Shown here one piece after another: positions 7,383 through 16,289 of a stretch of 64,000 bases of DNA. How positions within the stretch are numbered: the first letter of the stretch is position 1; each line of letters begins with the position of its first letter. The DNA lies in NCBI RefSeq assembly GCF_010730195.1, contig NZ_AP022613.1:6173140-6237139 (forward strand). The letters run 5' to 3'. This DNA comes from Mycobacterium conspicuum (GTDB lineage Bacteria; Actinomycetota; Actinomycetes; Mycobacteriales; Mycobacteriaceae). A model generated the notes under the pieces. The model was not told where the DNA came from. It worked only from the letters and a program-made list of their open reading frames with translations, and made no database searches. The position numbers and the translations under genes are program-made.

Positions 7383-8738
7383 ATGGGCTTTGTCAGCGGC
7401 GCAGCGGCACGAGAGCGGATGAGTGCTGCCCTGGATGCGATCGACGCCGCCCACGACGTGTTGCGGGAGACGTCTTCGGATCTGGTCGGCAGCTCGTTTC
7501 GCGTGCAGGTCGCCGAGCGGCTGGAGACTCAGGAGCGGGTTAACCGCGGTCTGATGTACCGGATCTTCGCCGAGATCGCCGATCCGCCCGACGAGACCGG
7601 GTTCGTGCCCGCGGTACGGGACACGTTGTGGGCGCGGCTGCGGATCGCTCCGGGGGAGATCACCCGCCGGTTCAAACTGGCGGCGCGCATCCGACCGCGC
7701 CGCTCGCTGACCGGGCCGCCGCTGCCCGCCCCGCTGCCCGAGCTGGCCGCCGCCGTACAGGCCGGCGACGTCGGCGAGGACCACATCCGGGTTGTGTGCC
7801 GCGCCCTGGACGTGCTGCCGGCCAGCGTGGCGCCCGCCGAGGTGGCCAACGCCGAACGCCGCCTGGTCGAACACGCCGGGCGCGTGGACGCCAAAGTCGT
7901 CGAACGACTCGGCCAACGCATCGCCGACTACCTCAACCCCGACGGTGTGTTCACCGACGCCGACCGCGCCCGCCGCCGCGGCTTGCATTTGGGCCCGCAA
8001 GGCCCCGATGACATGTCGCGGATCAGCGGATGGATCGACCCCGAAGCCCGCGCCTACTTCGAAGCCGTCGAGGCCGCCGTGCGGCCCGGCCGCCACCAAC
8101 CCGACGACACCGAGCGCGACGAGCGCACCCCCGCACAACGCTGCCACGACGCCTTCAAACTCGGCATGCACCACGCCATCGCCTCCGGGCAGCTCGGTGT
8201 GCACCGCGGCCACCCGGTGACCGTGGTGGTCACCACCACCATGGCCGAACTCAACCAAGCCGCCCACGCCGTCGCCGACCCCACCATCGCCATGCCCGCA
8301 CCCGCGCGCACCGGCGGCGGCTCGCGGCTACCCATGCCCGATCTGATCCGCATGGCCGCCAGCGCGATTCACTACCTAGCGGTCTTCGACGACCACACCC
8401 AACGCCCGCTGTACCTGGGCCGGCAAAAACGCATCGCCACCGCCGACCAACGACTCATCTGCCATGCCCGCGACCGCGGCTGCACCCGACCCAACTGCCT
8501 GGTGCCCGGCTACCGCTGCGAAGTCCACCACTGCCCGGACTGGGCACACGGCGGCCGCACCGACGCCGACAAACTCTTCTTCGCCTGCGGCTGCGACCAC
8601 GCCGCCACCAGCCGCGGCGACCTGCACACCCAAATCACCAACACCGGACGCCTCGGCTGGACCAACGGCAACGAACCACCCCAAATCAACCACGCCCACC
8701 ACCCCGACGAACTCCTGCGCAACGACCCCGACCCCTAG
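7383..8738 (+). CDS. DUF222/HNH endonuclease (13E12 repeat family)
   Basis: This 451-residue protein has an N-terminal helical DUF222 domain (about residues 30-330). Its C-terminal HNH nuclease domain (about 355-405) carries CHARDRGCTRPNC, EVHHCPDWAHGG and FACGCDH: the His-His pair, Asn equivalent and structural cysteines of HNH enzymes. This is the 13E12-repeat family that occurs in many copies in mycobacteria, often at mobile or recombining sites. An SOS box lies just upstream, which suggests induction by DNA damage. The stop overlaps the stop of the convergent pirin gene within the palindrome CTAG (8735-8738). Target specificity is unknown. Confidence 0.9.
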   Translation: MGFVSGAAARERMSAALDAIDAAHDVLRETSSDLVGSSFRVQVAERLETQERVNRGLMYRIFAEIADPPDETGFVPAVRDTLWARLRIAPGEITRRFKLAARIRPRRSLTGPPLPAPLPELAAAVQAGDVGEDHIRVVCRALDVLPASVAPAEVANAERRLVEHAGRVDAKVVERLGQRIADYLNPDGVFTDADRARRRGLHLGPQGPDDMSRISGWIDPEARAYFEAVEAAVRPGRHQPDDTERDERTPAQRCHDAFKLGMHHAIASGQLGVHRGHPVTVVVTTTMAELNQAAHAVADPTIAMPAPARTGGGSRLPMPDLIRMAASAIHYLAVFDDHTQRPLYLGRQKRIATADQRLICHARDRGCTRPNCLVPGYRCEVHHCPDWAHGGRTDADKLFFACGCDHAATSRGDLHTQITNTGRLGWTNGNEPPQINHAHHPDELLRNDPDP

Positions 8739-9460
8739 CCGCCGAGTTGTGCCCGCATCTCCCAGATCAGGACCTCCGAGGCGGCGTCGGCTTCCAGCCG
8801 GCGACCGTCGGTGTCGGTGAACCGGACGGCATCCCCCTCGTCGAGGATGCCGGCACCCTCGAGGTCGAGCCGGCCCTTGGCGACGAACACGTGCAGGTAC
8901 GGCGCCGCGGGCAGGGCGACGGCGTCGCCGGGCCGCAGCCGCGCGGCGTGCAGGGCGGCGTTGCGGTTGTGCAGGGTGATGGCGGCGTCGTGGCCGGGTA
9001 TGCCCGAGGCGACGGTGACCAAGCGGCCATTCAGGGCGGCGTCGTCGATCTCGTGCTGCTGGTAGCCGGGCATGATGCCGGTCTCGTCGGGGATCACCCA
9101 CATCTGCACGAAATGCACTGGCTCCGTGAACGAATGGTTCTTCTCCGAGTGCAGGATTCCGCTGCCCGCCGACATGCGCTGCGCCAGACCCGGATAGACG
9201 ACACCGTGGTTGCCGGCCGAATCCCGGTGTGCCAGTTCGCCTTGCAGCACCCAGGTGACGATCTCCATGTCGCGGTGGGGGTGGGTGTCGAATCCCTTGC
9301 CAGGCTCGACGATGTCGTCGTTGTTGACCAGCAGCAGGCCGTGGTGGGTGTTGTCGGGGTCGTAGTGATCGCCGAAGGAGAAGGAGTGCCGGGAATGCAG
9401 CCAGGAGGTTCGGGTGACGGCCCGGTCGCCGGCTCGGCGGATCGTTACGGTGGCGGCCAT
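8735..9460 (-). CDS. Pirin family protein (Rv0181c-like)
   Basis: This 241-residue bicupin-type protein carries the pirin metal site: His60, His62, His104 and Glu106 (FDTHPHRDMEIV and SGILHSEKN), equivalent to the iron ligands of human pirin. Bacterial pirins act as quercetin dioxygenases or redox-linked regulators; which applies here cannot be told. It starts 4 bases after the stop of an IclR-type regulator and is probably cotranscribed with it. In M. tuberculosis the counterpart Rv0181c is part of the sigG operon; in this window a block of extra genes lies between it and sigG. Confidence 0.88.
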   Translation of the reverse strand: MAATVTIRRAGDRAVTRTSWLHSRHSFSFGDHYDPDNTHHGLLLVNNDDIVEPGKGFDTHPHRDMEIVTWVLQGELAHRDSAGNHGVVYPGLAQRMSAGSGILHSEKNHSFTEPVHFVQMWVIPDETGIMPGYQQHEIDDAALNGRLVTVASGIPGHDAAITLHNRNAALHAARLRPGDAVALPAAPYLHVFVAKGRLDLEGAGILDEGDAVRFTDTDGRRLEADAASEVLIWEMRAQLGG

Positions 9461-9464
9461 GGGT

Positions 9465-10289
9465 TCAGGGTAGTGCCGCCAGCAGCCCCTGGGCGTGGCG
9501 CAGCGCGTCGTCGAGCCCGCCGAGCGTCAGCCCGGCCGAACGGCCCAGGTGGATCTCGATCTGAAACTCCGGCCGGCCGTCCTGCCCGAAGATCGGCAGC
9601 ACCACGAATTCCGTTGACGCGAGCTCTGTTTCGAGCGCATCGGTCACCGACTCCAGCGTCACCATCGTCATCAGCGTGGTCAACTGGCGACTCACTTCCG
9701 CGGTGGGCTGCAGCGAGGCCAGCACGCTGGTCAGCCGGTGGTGTAGCGACTGGTGGGTGTCGTCGAACCGCCAGGCGCCATAGCCGCGGGCGCGGATATC
9801 AGCGAGCACCCGTTGTTGCTGCGCGATCTCGGCGCGGCTCAACCGCGGCCGGACCCCCTGCAGCCAGGTCCGCACGAAATCGTCGTCACGCCAGGCCATC
9901 GCGACCAGGCCGAAGGGCGGGTCGATGGGGAAGCGCTGCCCGACCGCGTGCTCCCCGTCGGTGCCGTGGCCGACGCTATCGACCGTGATCAGGTGTCGGT
10001 CCCCGATCTTCGACATCGAACAGCCCGCGCCGAGCGTCTCGTGCAGGTAGGTCAGGGCGTCGCGCCCCCGGTCCAACAGGGGAAACTGCCTGCGCAGCCC
10101 GTGGACCAGTCGGAACAAGCCGCTGCCCAGCGCATAGCGGCGGTCCTCGCGGCGCGCCACCCACGCGCCGCGTTCCAGCTCGGCGAGCAGCAGGGCGCAC
10201 GTCGAGGTGCTGATCCCGCAGGCCTTCGCCAGCTCGGCCGACGTCCGCCCGCCGGGGGAATCCGCCAGCGCGCCGAGCACATCCATCAC
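9465..10289 (-). CDS. IclR-family transcriptional regulator
   Basis: This protein of about 274 residues has an N-terminal winged helix (TSAELAKACGISTSTCALLLAELERGAWVARR) and a C-terminal effector-binding domain, as in IclR regulators. The GTG at 10289 cuts the usual N-terminal helix short. The frame stays open upstream, and a strong AAGGAG (10335-10340) sits 6 bases before an in-frame ATC at 10328, so the true start may be that non-standard codon. It is divergent from a DapB-like reductase gene across an AT-rich, palindromic region and precedes pirin by 4 bases. It likely controls one or both neighbours (inferred). Confidence 0.8.
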   Translation of the reverse strand: MMDVLGALADSPGGRTSAELAKACGISTSTCALLLAELERGAWVARREDRRYALGSGLFRLVHGLRRQFPLLDRGRDALTYLHETLGAGCSMSKIGDRHLITVDSVGHGTDGEHAVGQRFPIDPPFGLVAMAWRDDDFVRTWLQGVRPRLSRAEIAQQQRVLADIRARGYGAWRFDDTHQSLHHRLTSVLASLQPTAEVSRQLTTLMTMVTLESVTDALETELASTEFVVLPIFGQDGRPEFQIEIHLGRSAGLTLGGLDDALRHAQGLLAALP

Positions 10290-10349
10290 CCGTGCCGTGG
10301 GCGGCGACTTGGCGATTGACGCGGCGATGGCCGGCTCCTTACCCTCTTC

Positions 10350-10380
10350 CTAAATATAGCTTTAGCAATCCTAATATTAG
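10350..10380. promoter_or_regulatory. AT-rich divergent promoter/operator with palindrome
   Basis: The stretch between the IclR and DapB-like genes drops sharply in GC. It holds the perfect 10-base palindrome CTAATATTAG (10371-10380) and an imperfect inverted repeat CTAAATATAGCTTTAG (10350-10365). Such paired sites fit an autoregulated IclR operator. The palindrome ends 11 bases before the GTG at 10392. Confidence 0.5.
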
Positions 10381-10391
10381 GAGACTTCCTC

Positions 10392-11525
10392 GTGTTGAAG
10401 GTCGGCGTCTGGGGCCCGGGTTCGATGGGCGTGATCGCCCTGCGCGGCGTGATCGACCATCCGCAGCTGGAGCTGGTCGACGTCGTCGTGCACAGCGACG
10501 CCAAAGCCGGCCGCGACGCCGGCGAGCTGTGCGGCATCGCGCCCGTCGGCGTGGTGGCCACGCAGGACCCGGCCGCGCTGCTCGCCGGGGACGCCGACGC
10601 GGTGGTGTACGCGGCCGGCGCGAACCTGCGGCCGCTGGACGCCGTCGCGGACATGGCGTCGATCCTGCGGGCCGGCAAGAACGTGGTGTCGTGTTCGGTG
10701 GTGCCGTTGGTGTTCCCCGACGCTGTCGACTCCGCGTTCACCGACCCGCTGCGGCAGGCCGCGCTGGACGGCGGGGTGTCGTTCTTCACCACCGGCATCG
10801 ACTCCGGCTTCGCCAATGATGTTCTGCCGCTTGTGCTTACCGGAGTATCCCGGGTGATCGAGTCGGTGCGGGTGACCGAGATGTTCAACTATGCCACCTA
10901 CCCGGACAAGGCCGCGGTGTACGAGATCCTCGGATTCGGCAAGCCGCCGGAGTTCACCGCGTTCGCCGCCACGCCCGGCGTGTTCACCTTCGGCTGGGGC
11001 CCGGTGCTGCACCAGCTCGCGGCCGGACTCGGGACCAAGATCGACCACGTCGAGGAAACCAACGAACGCATCCCCGCCCCCGAGTCGTTCGACACCCCCA
11101 CCGGTCACATCGCGGCCGGAACGATCGCGGCGATGCGCTCGACGCTCACCGGGTATGTCGGCGAGAAGCCGACCTTCGTCCTCGACCACGTCACCCGCAT
11201 GCGCGACGACATCGCCCCGGACTGGCCGCAACCGCACATCACGATCGAGCCCAAGGACCTGGGCTACGGCCTGGCCAGCGGCCGCGGTCTCTACCGCGTC
11301 GAGATCGAGGGGTCACCCGCCATGCGCTGCGAATTCGAGATGGCCGACGAGCACGACCACGATCTGGGCGCGCGCATCGCGGGCTCGTCGCGCATGGTTA
11401 ACGCGATCCCCGCGGTGTGCGCGGCGCCGCCCGGGCTGCTGTCCGCGCTGGACCTGCCGCTGGTCACCGGGGCGGGGCTGGTGCGCCCGGTGCCCGGTCC
11501 GTCGCCGGACAGCCGCCTGTTTTGA
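10392..11525 (+). CDS. NAD(P)-dependent reductase, DapB-like
   Basis: This 377-residue protein starts with a Rossmann fold (VGVWGPGSMG, GxGxxG at residues 8-13), followed by a domain resembling dihydrodipicolinate reductase and 2,4-diaminopentanoate dehydrogenase. It is clearly longer than true DapB (about 245 residues), so a lysine-pathway role is unlikely; mycobacterial relatives are usually annotated only as dihydrodipicolinate reductase-like. The GTG at 10392 has AGGAGA about 8 bases upstream. It lies divergent from an IclR regulator that probably controls it. Its 3' 235 bases are overlapped on the other strand by the open frame of a DMT transporter. Confidence 0.75.
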   Translation: MLKVGVWGPGSMGVIALRGVIDHPQLELVDVVVHSDAKAGRDAGELCGIAPVGVVATQDPAALLAGDADAVVYAAGANLRPLDAVADMASILRAGKNVVSCSVVPLVFPDAVDSAFTDPLRQAALDGGVSFFTTGIDSGFANDVLPLVLTGVSRVIESVRVTEMFNYATYPDKAAVYEILGFGKPPEFTAFAATPGVFTFGWGPVLHQLAAGLGTKIDHVEETNERIPAPESFDTPTGHIAAGTIAAMRSTLTGYVGEKPTFVLDHVTRMRDDIAPDWPQPHITIEPKDLGYGLASGRGLYRVEIEGSPAMRCEFEMADEHDHDLGARIAGSSRMVNAIPAVCAAPPGLLSALDLPLVTGAGLVRPVPGPSPDSRLF

Positions 11526-12415
11526 CGGCCCGCCGGGTTGGAGGCCCGGCTGTTCAGCCAGCAGGCGCCGCCCCCGGCGACCAATCCGATCGCGATGCCG
11601 ATGTCGGGGCGCTGCCCGAGCATGAACCAGGACAGCACCGCGGCCACCGCGGGAATGACGGCGAACAGCATCGCCACCGGGGTCGCTCCGTGCACACTGA
11701 TGGCGCGCACGTAGAGGCTGACCGCGAGCGTGGCATTGAGCAGCACCACGCCGGCGATCGCGACGGTGGCTTTGACCGCGTCGTGCACGGCGTAGGGCGT
11801 GAGGATCGCGAGCACTCCCGCCGGAACGAGCGCCACCGCGTTTTGCATCGCGCTCATGGTGCGGAAGTCGACGCCGACGCAATACCGCTGCTGGTACACG
11901 CCGCCGATCGAAAGGCCAAGCAGCGCAACGGCAAGCAGCACGATCACGGGATCGATGCCGTGCGTGGTCATCAGGCGTCGTGCGCACGCGGCGAGCACCG
12001 CGACGACACCGAGGGCCAGGGCGGCGATCCGCGCCGAGCCGAGCGGCTCGCGCAGGAATGTCGCCGCCAGGATCGCGGTGATGACCGGATTCATCGCGAT
12101 CACCACCGCACACAGCACCGCGGGCGCGCCGAGCAGCACCGCCTCGTAGAGGCAGCAGAATTGCACGGCCTGGATGAGCAGACCCGCGACGACGACATGA
12201 CCGAACCGCGCGCCGCGCGGCCAGGACGCCTTGGCCGCGAGGGCCCAGCCCGACAGGATGATGGTGGCCAGGCCGAAGCGCAGCACCAGGACGGCCATCG
12301 GCGTCATCGCCGTGACCGCGAGCGTCCCGATGGGATAACCGATCGCGTAGGTGAGCGTCACCGCCGAAGCGGTGGTCAATGGCATGCGCGGCTGGTCCAT
12401 GGCCCCCATGCTCAT
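11291..12415 (-). CDS. EamA/DMT-family transporter with antisense-overlapping tail
   Basis: Ten predicted membrane segments arranged as two EamA halves (about residues 12-150 and 165-295) identify a drug/metabolite transporter superfamily member, probably an amino-acid or metabolite exporter. After the last helix (IGLVAGGGACWLNS) the frame continues for about 80 residues of low-complexity, Ser/Arg/Pro-rich sequence. This tail lies antisense to the end of the DapB-like gene, so the natural stop was probably lost or shifted. Several ATGs (12415, 12409, 12400, 12385) are possible starts, none with a clear ribosome site. It is divergent from a LysR regulator, the usual arrangement for an exporter and its activator. 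Confidence 0.75.
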   Translation of the reverse strand: MSMGAMDQPRMPLTTASAVTLTYAIGYPIGTLAVTAMTPMAVLVLRFGLATIILSGWALAAKASWPRGARFGHVVVAGLLIQAVQFCCLYEAVLLGAPAVLCAVVIAMNPVITAILAATFLREPLGSARIAALALGVVAVLAACARRLMTTHGIDPVIVLLAVALLGLSIGGVYQQRYCVGVDFRTMSAMQNAVALVPAGVLAILTPYAVHDAVKATVAIAGVVLLNATLAVSLYVRAISVHGATPVAMLFAVIPAVAAVLSWFMLGQRPDIGIAIGLVAGGGACWLNSRASNPAGRQNRRLSGDGPGTGRTSPAPVTSGRSSADSSPGGAAHTAGIALTMRDEPAMRAPRSWSCSSAISNSQRMAGDPSISTR

Positions 12416-12546
12416 GGAGCCGGACCCGCGGCGTCCAACGATTATTGGCGATCGCAACCGATCATGACTGCTTATCACTTAGGGCGCTAGCATGCGCTTT
12501 TGACGAAATTATTGATCGTTATCGCTGATCGGACTAGGGTGACGCC

Positions 12547-13398
12547 ATGGCCCAGGTGCTCGACATCGCGCCGCTGCGCAGCCTGGTCGCGGTCGCCGAC
12601 TGTGGGGGGTTTCACAGGGCGGCGGCCGCGCTGCACCTGAGCCAGTCCGCGGTCAGCCAGCACCTACGCAAGCTGGAAGGCGTGGTCGGCGCGCCGGTGG
12701 TCGAGCGCTCCGGGCGCGGCGTCTTGTTCACCGAAGTCGGCCGCAAGCTGTTGCGGCACGCGCGCACGATATTGGCGGCGCACGACACCGCCCTCGACGA
12801 CCTCGGCGCCACCGAAAACAAGCTGCTGACCATCGGCGCCACCGAGCACGGCGCCGACGTGATGCTGCCCGCGCTGACCAGCGTGCTGCGCGAGCGGCTG
12901 CCCGACCGCCGGGCCCGCTTCCGGCTGGACCGCAATGTTTCACTGGCGGACGCATTGGACCGGGGGCTGGTGGACCTGGCGATCATGCTGGACGGGTCCG
13001 GGCTGGATCGCGCGAATGCGTCGGGAGTCGTTCAGCTGAAATGGGTTTCGGCGCGCAGCTTCACGGCTCGGCAGGAAGATCCGCTGCCGTTGGTGATCTT
13101 CGCCGAGCCGTGCACGCTGCGCGAGCCGGCCTTCGCCATCCTCGAAAAGCATGGGGTTGCTTACGAGATCGCCGCCGAATGCGCCGATTTGGCGGGGCTT
13201 TACGCCGCCGTGCGCTCGGGCCTCGGCCTGGCGTTGCTGCCGATGATCGGCAAGCTGCCCGACGGCTTGTGCCCGGCCGAAGGGCTGCCCGCCGCCAACT
13301 GCGCCACGGTATTGGTCCGCGGGCGCACCGGCATCGATCCGGATCTGCTGAGCGCCGTGGACGGCGCGGTGCGCGACGTGCTGGCCTCAGGAAGCTGA
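12547..13398 (+). CDS. LysR-family transcriptional regulator
   Basis: This 283-residue protein has the LysR winged helix at about residues 9-66 (FHRAAAALHLSQSAVSQHLRKLE) and a periplasmic-binding-like effector domain after about residue 90. It is divergent from the DMT transporter, with about 130 bases between them containing several TGATC/ATCA-rich half-sites (12460-12535) suitable as LysR operators. It likely activates that transporter in response to its substrate. A VOC-family gene begins 15 bases downstream and may be cotranscribed. Confidence 0.87.
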   Translation: MAQVLDIAPLRSLVAVADCGGFHRAAAALHLSQSAVSQHLRKLEGVVGAPVVERSGRGVLFTEVGRKLLRHARTILAAHDTALDDLGATENKLLTIGATEHGADVMLPALTSVLRERLPDRRARFRLDRNVSLADALDRGLVDLAIMLDGSGLDRANASGVVQLKWVSARSFTARQEDPLPLVIFAEPCTLREPAFAILEKHGVAYEIAAECADLAGLYAAVRSGLGLALLPMIGKLPDGLCPAEGLPAANCATVLVRGRTGIDPDLLSAVDGAVRDVLASGS

Positions 13399-13413
13399 AC
13401 AGGAAAGGTGAAC

Positions 13414-13881
13414 ATGCCCGAACCGCTTCCGCTTCAACGGTTTTCCCATCTGTGCATCGGCGTCTCCGACATGGACGTCTCGTTGGCCTTCTATACCGGC
13501 CTGTTGGGGATGGACGTGGTGTTCGACGTCGCGCTCGACGGCGCCGGGTTGGACGCGGTGACCGGGACCAGCGACGCCGCGGGCCGGATGGTCGGCGGGC
13601 TGATCGCCGGCACCATGATCGAACTGCTCGACCTTGGTGACGTGCCCGTCGCCCCCGACGGCCCGCACCGCGGCTACACCAACATGTCGTTCACCGTCGC
13701 CGACGTCGACGCGGTGCACCAACGCGTCGTCGAGCGCGGCGACGTGAAATGCGTACCGCCCGTTGACATTGGGGGCGTGCGGATGATGTTCGTCTACGAC
13801 CCCGACGGCACGCCGATCGAGTTCATCGAGCTGCCCGGCGGCGCCGAGACCACCGAGCAAATGTGGAGACCCGGCGGCTAG
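13414..13881 (+). CDS. VOC-family (glyoxalase/dioxygenase-like) protein
   Basis: This 155-residue protein has two beta-alpha-beta-beta-beta modules of the vicinal-oxygen-chelate fold: FSHLCIGVSDMDVSLAFYTGLLGM at the N-terminus and FVYDPDGTPIEFIELP at the C-terminus. Candidate metal ligands are His12 and the Glu in IEFIELP. ATG 13414 is chosen because AGGAAAGG lies about 5 bases upstream; GTG 13408 is too close to that site. It follows the LysR gene by 15 bases. The stop overlaps the convergent hydrolase stop in CTAG. The reaction is unknown. Confidence 0.8.
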   Translation: MPEPLPLQRFSHLCIGVSDMDVSLAFYTGLLGMDVVFDVALDGAGLDAVTGTSDAAGRMVGGLIAGTMIELLDLGDVPVAPDGPHRGYTNMSFTVADVDAVHQRVVERGDVKCVPPVDIGGVRMMFVYDPDGTPIEFIELPGGAETTEQMWRPGG

Positions 13882-15293
13882 CTGCCCGGGTAGTTCGCCG
13901 CGGCGAGGGCGAGGATCTCGGCGCGGTCGGCCTCCAGGATGAAGCCCGATTTGATCGCAGTGTCCAGCGCAGCCGTGAAGCGTTCCAGGTACTCGGTGGC
14001 CCCGCCCGGGTAGAGCCGGGACAGCGTGGCGGCGTCGAAGGGCTCACCACAACCGAAGAGCCAGGCCATCACGCTTTCCGCGGCGGCCTCCGGGGGGATG
14101 ATCCCGGATGTCCGCGCGACCGGGACGTCCACCCACGGCGTCCGGACGCCGCCCTGGGCCACGCCGTGACCATCCGGAACAGGTTGCGGCGCTTCGGCTT
14201 TGCGCACCTCGAGGGCCGGTGCGCGGGGCGCCGCCTCGCCCGTTGCCACCCAGGTGGTGAGTGCGGCGAGCGCGGCCTGCAGCACGTAATGGTGTTGCGG
14301 CGCGAAGTTGATGTAATGCCCGAGTTCCTGACCCATCAGCATCTTGGTCGGCGCGTAGGCCGCCGCCAGGTCGTCAAGCGGCGCCGAGCCGGTGTCGATC
14401 GCGGCGACCTGGATCGTGTAGTTGTCGGCGTGCGCGGTGCCGGGAATCTCCCAGACCCGCAACCAATCGTTGTCGGGTTGCCTCGCGGCGTAGTAGCCGG
14501 GCGGATTCTCGCCGAAAAGGTCCGTTTCGGTGATGATCGTGACGACCGGGACGCGCAGATCCCGACGGAACGGCACCGCCGCCTGCTCACCGCTGGGCCG
14601 TTGCAATTCTTCGATCAACGAGCTGCCGTCCAGCGGGGCGGCCGGCCCGAACCGGGAATGCACCAGGAAGCCGTCGTAGGCCTTGGCGAGCGGATCGACC
14701 GCATTGATGTACGTGGTCAAAAACACCGCGGACTGGGACTCGCCGAGCGCGATGACGTGTCGCGGCTGCAGGTCGCCGAGCAGCCCGCCGCCCCGGACAA
14801 CCCCGGCCACCTGGGAGAAGATGTCGAACGCGTAGGCGTCGCCCGGGTGAATCAGGCGTCCGTACCGGCTCGCATCCTGGGCTTTGAGGGACATGTCGAT
14901 GCCCATCAGGCTGACGCCGCCGTCCACCCCGACCTTCTGGGCCGACACCGCGACATAGGCATAGCCCGCCCGCAGCACCTCGCGATGCGCCATCATCCAC
15001 AGGGCGGGCGCGTCGATCCCGCCGCTGACGTTGAGCCACTCGACGAGCACGGTGCCGTTGAACTGGGCTCGGTCTTTCGGCGTCAGCGCCACGATCCGAG
15101 TGGTGAAATCGGCCGCGCCCGAAGGCGTTACCCGCCACTGGCCGTCGGCGCCCGGCTCCGATTCCGGGCTGTAGGACGACGCGGTGCCCGAGACGAAGAA
15201 CTCCTCGGCCGCGTATCCAACGCTGTCAATCTCGAAGGCGCCCAGCAGCAGATTGGGTTTCCCGGGTATGGCTTCGAGCACTGGTTCGGTCAT
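13878..15293 (-). CDS. Alpha/beta-hydrolase domain protein
   Basis: This 471-residue protein contains a nucleophile elbow GESQS with Ser186 and the downstream segments expected in the alpha/beta-hydrolase domain family of long bacterial esterase-like proteins. A candidate acid lies in TETDLFGE and a His in GTAHADNY. There is no signal peptide, so it is cytoplasmic. It starts 3 bases after the sigG stop codon and is therefore probably cotranscribed with sigG, which would place it under stress control. The substrate is unknown; ester or amide hydrolysis is inferred from the fold. Confidence 0.75.
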   Translation of the reverse strand: MTEPVLEAIPGKPNLLLGAFEIDSVGYAAEEFFVSGTASSYSPESEPGADGQWRVTPSGAADFTTRIVALTPKDRAQFNGTVLVEWLNVSGGIDAPALWMMAHREVLRAGYAYVAVSAQKVGVDGGVSLMGIDMSLKAQDASRYGRLIHPGDAYAFDIFSQVAGVVRGGGLLGDLQPRHVIALGESQSAVFLTTYINAVDPLAKAYDGFLVHSRFGPAAPLDGSSLIEELQRPSGEQAAVPFRRDLRVPVVTIITETDLFGENPPGYYAARQPDNDWLRVWEIPGTAHADNYTIQVAAIDTGSAPLDDLAAAYAPTKMLMGQELGHYINFAPQHHYVLQAALAALTTWVATGEAAPRAPALEVRKAEAPQPVPDGHGVAQGGVRTPWVDVPVARTSGIIPPEAAAESVMAWLFGCGEPFDAATLSRLYPGGATEYLERFTAALDTAIKSGFILEADRAEILALAAANYPGS

Positions 15294-15296
15294 TCG

Positions 15297-16283
15297 CTAG
15301 AGCTTAAGGGGCAACCCGAATTTCGCGAACAACGAGTCGTCGAGGAACGCCACCACGTGCGTCACCCCGTCGGCGCGCATGTCCAGCACGTGCAGTTGAA
15401 ACGGCACGTGCACCTCACCGGCGCGCATATACATGGCCGCGGCGGGCTGGCCGTTGGCGACCAGCGGGAGCATGCGCATGTCGCCGGGAAGCTCGGCGGG
15501 GCACTGCTGGTGGATCAGCGTGATGATGGCCGGCGCGCCCTGGTACCAGCCGGTGTAGGGCGGCATCTCCCAGATGGCCTCGCGGGTGAACAGCTCCACC
15601 AACCGGTCGATGTCGTAGGTTTCGAACGCCGCGATGTAGCGGGCCAGGCGGTCCTGCGCCTCGGGGGAGTCCGGGTCCGACAACCGGTCGGCGGGCCCGA
15701 CGGCGTCCAGCTGCGAGCGGGCCCGCTGCAGCAGGCTGTTGACGGCGACCGTGGTGGTCCCGATCGCCTCGGCCACCTCGGCCGCCTTGAACTGCAGCAC
15801 GTCGCGCAGCAGCAACACCGCGCGCTGCCGGGGGGAGAGGTGCTGCAGCGCGGCGACGAACGCCAGCCGCACCGACTCCCGGGACCCGGCGATGACCGCC
15901 GGGTCGGCCGCGTCCGCGGTCGGGTCGGTCAGGTCGGGCAGCGGCTCCAGCCAGGCCACTTCACGGCGTTCCACCAGTTCTGCGGTGGGGTCGGAGCTCG
16001 ACGTCCCGAGCCCGGTCGGCAGCGGCCGGCGCTGACGGCCCTCCAGCGCGGTCAGGCAGGTGTTGGTGGCGATGCGGTGCAGCCAGGTCCGGATCGACGA
16101 CTTGCCCTCGAATCGGTCGAAGGCCTTCCAGGCCCGCAGGAATGTCTCCTGCACCAGGTCTTCCGCGTCGTGCAACGAGCCCGTCATCCGGTAGCAGTGC
16201 GCGAGCAGCTCGCGGCGGTACGGCTCGGCATGTGCCGAGAAGTCTCCGCCGGTTGCGCTGGCTGGTTCGGCCCGCACGGTCAC
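15297..16283 (-). CDS. sigG: ECF sigma factor SigG
   Basis: This ECF sigma factor of 328 residues has sigma-2 (YRMTGSLHDAEDLVQETFLRAWKAF), sigma-4 (LQHLSPRQRAVLLLRDVLQFKAAEVAEAIG) and a C-terminal SnoaL-like domain (about residues 205-328), the architecture of SigG and SigJ-type factors. GTG 16283 is chosen over GTG 16289 because a RecA-NDp promoter ends at 16290 and predicts transcription starting exactly at 16283, giving a leaderless message. The next gene, a hydrolase, follows at 3 bases. In M. tuberculosis sigG is induced by DNA damage from such a promoter; the promoter seen here implies the same. Confidence 0.9.
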   Translation of the reverse strand: MTVRAEPASATGGDFSAHAEPYRRELLAHCYRMTGSLHDAEDLVQETFLRAWKAFDRFEGKSSIRTWLHRIATNTCLTALEGRQRRPLPTGLGTSSSDPTAELVERREVAWLEPLPDLTDPTADAADPAVIAGSRESVRLAFVAALQHLSPRQRAVLLLRDVLQFKAAEVAEAIGTTTVAVNSLLQRARSQLDAVGPADRLSDPDSPEAQDRLARYIAAFETYDIDRLVELFTREAIWEMPPYTGWYQGAPAIITLIHQQCPAELPGDMRMLPLVANGQPAAAMYMRAGEVHVPFQLHVLDMRADGVTHVVAFLDDSLFAKFGLPLKL

Positions 16284-16289
16284 GGCCAC

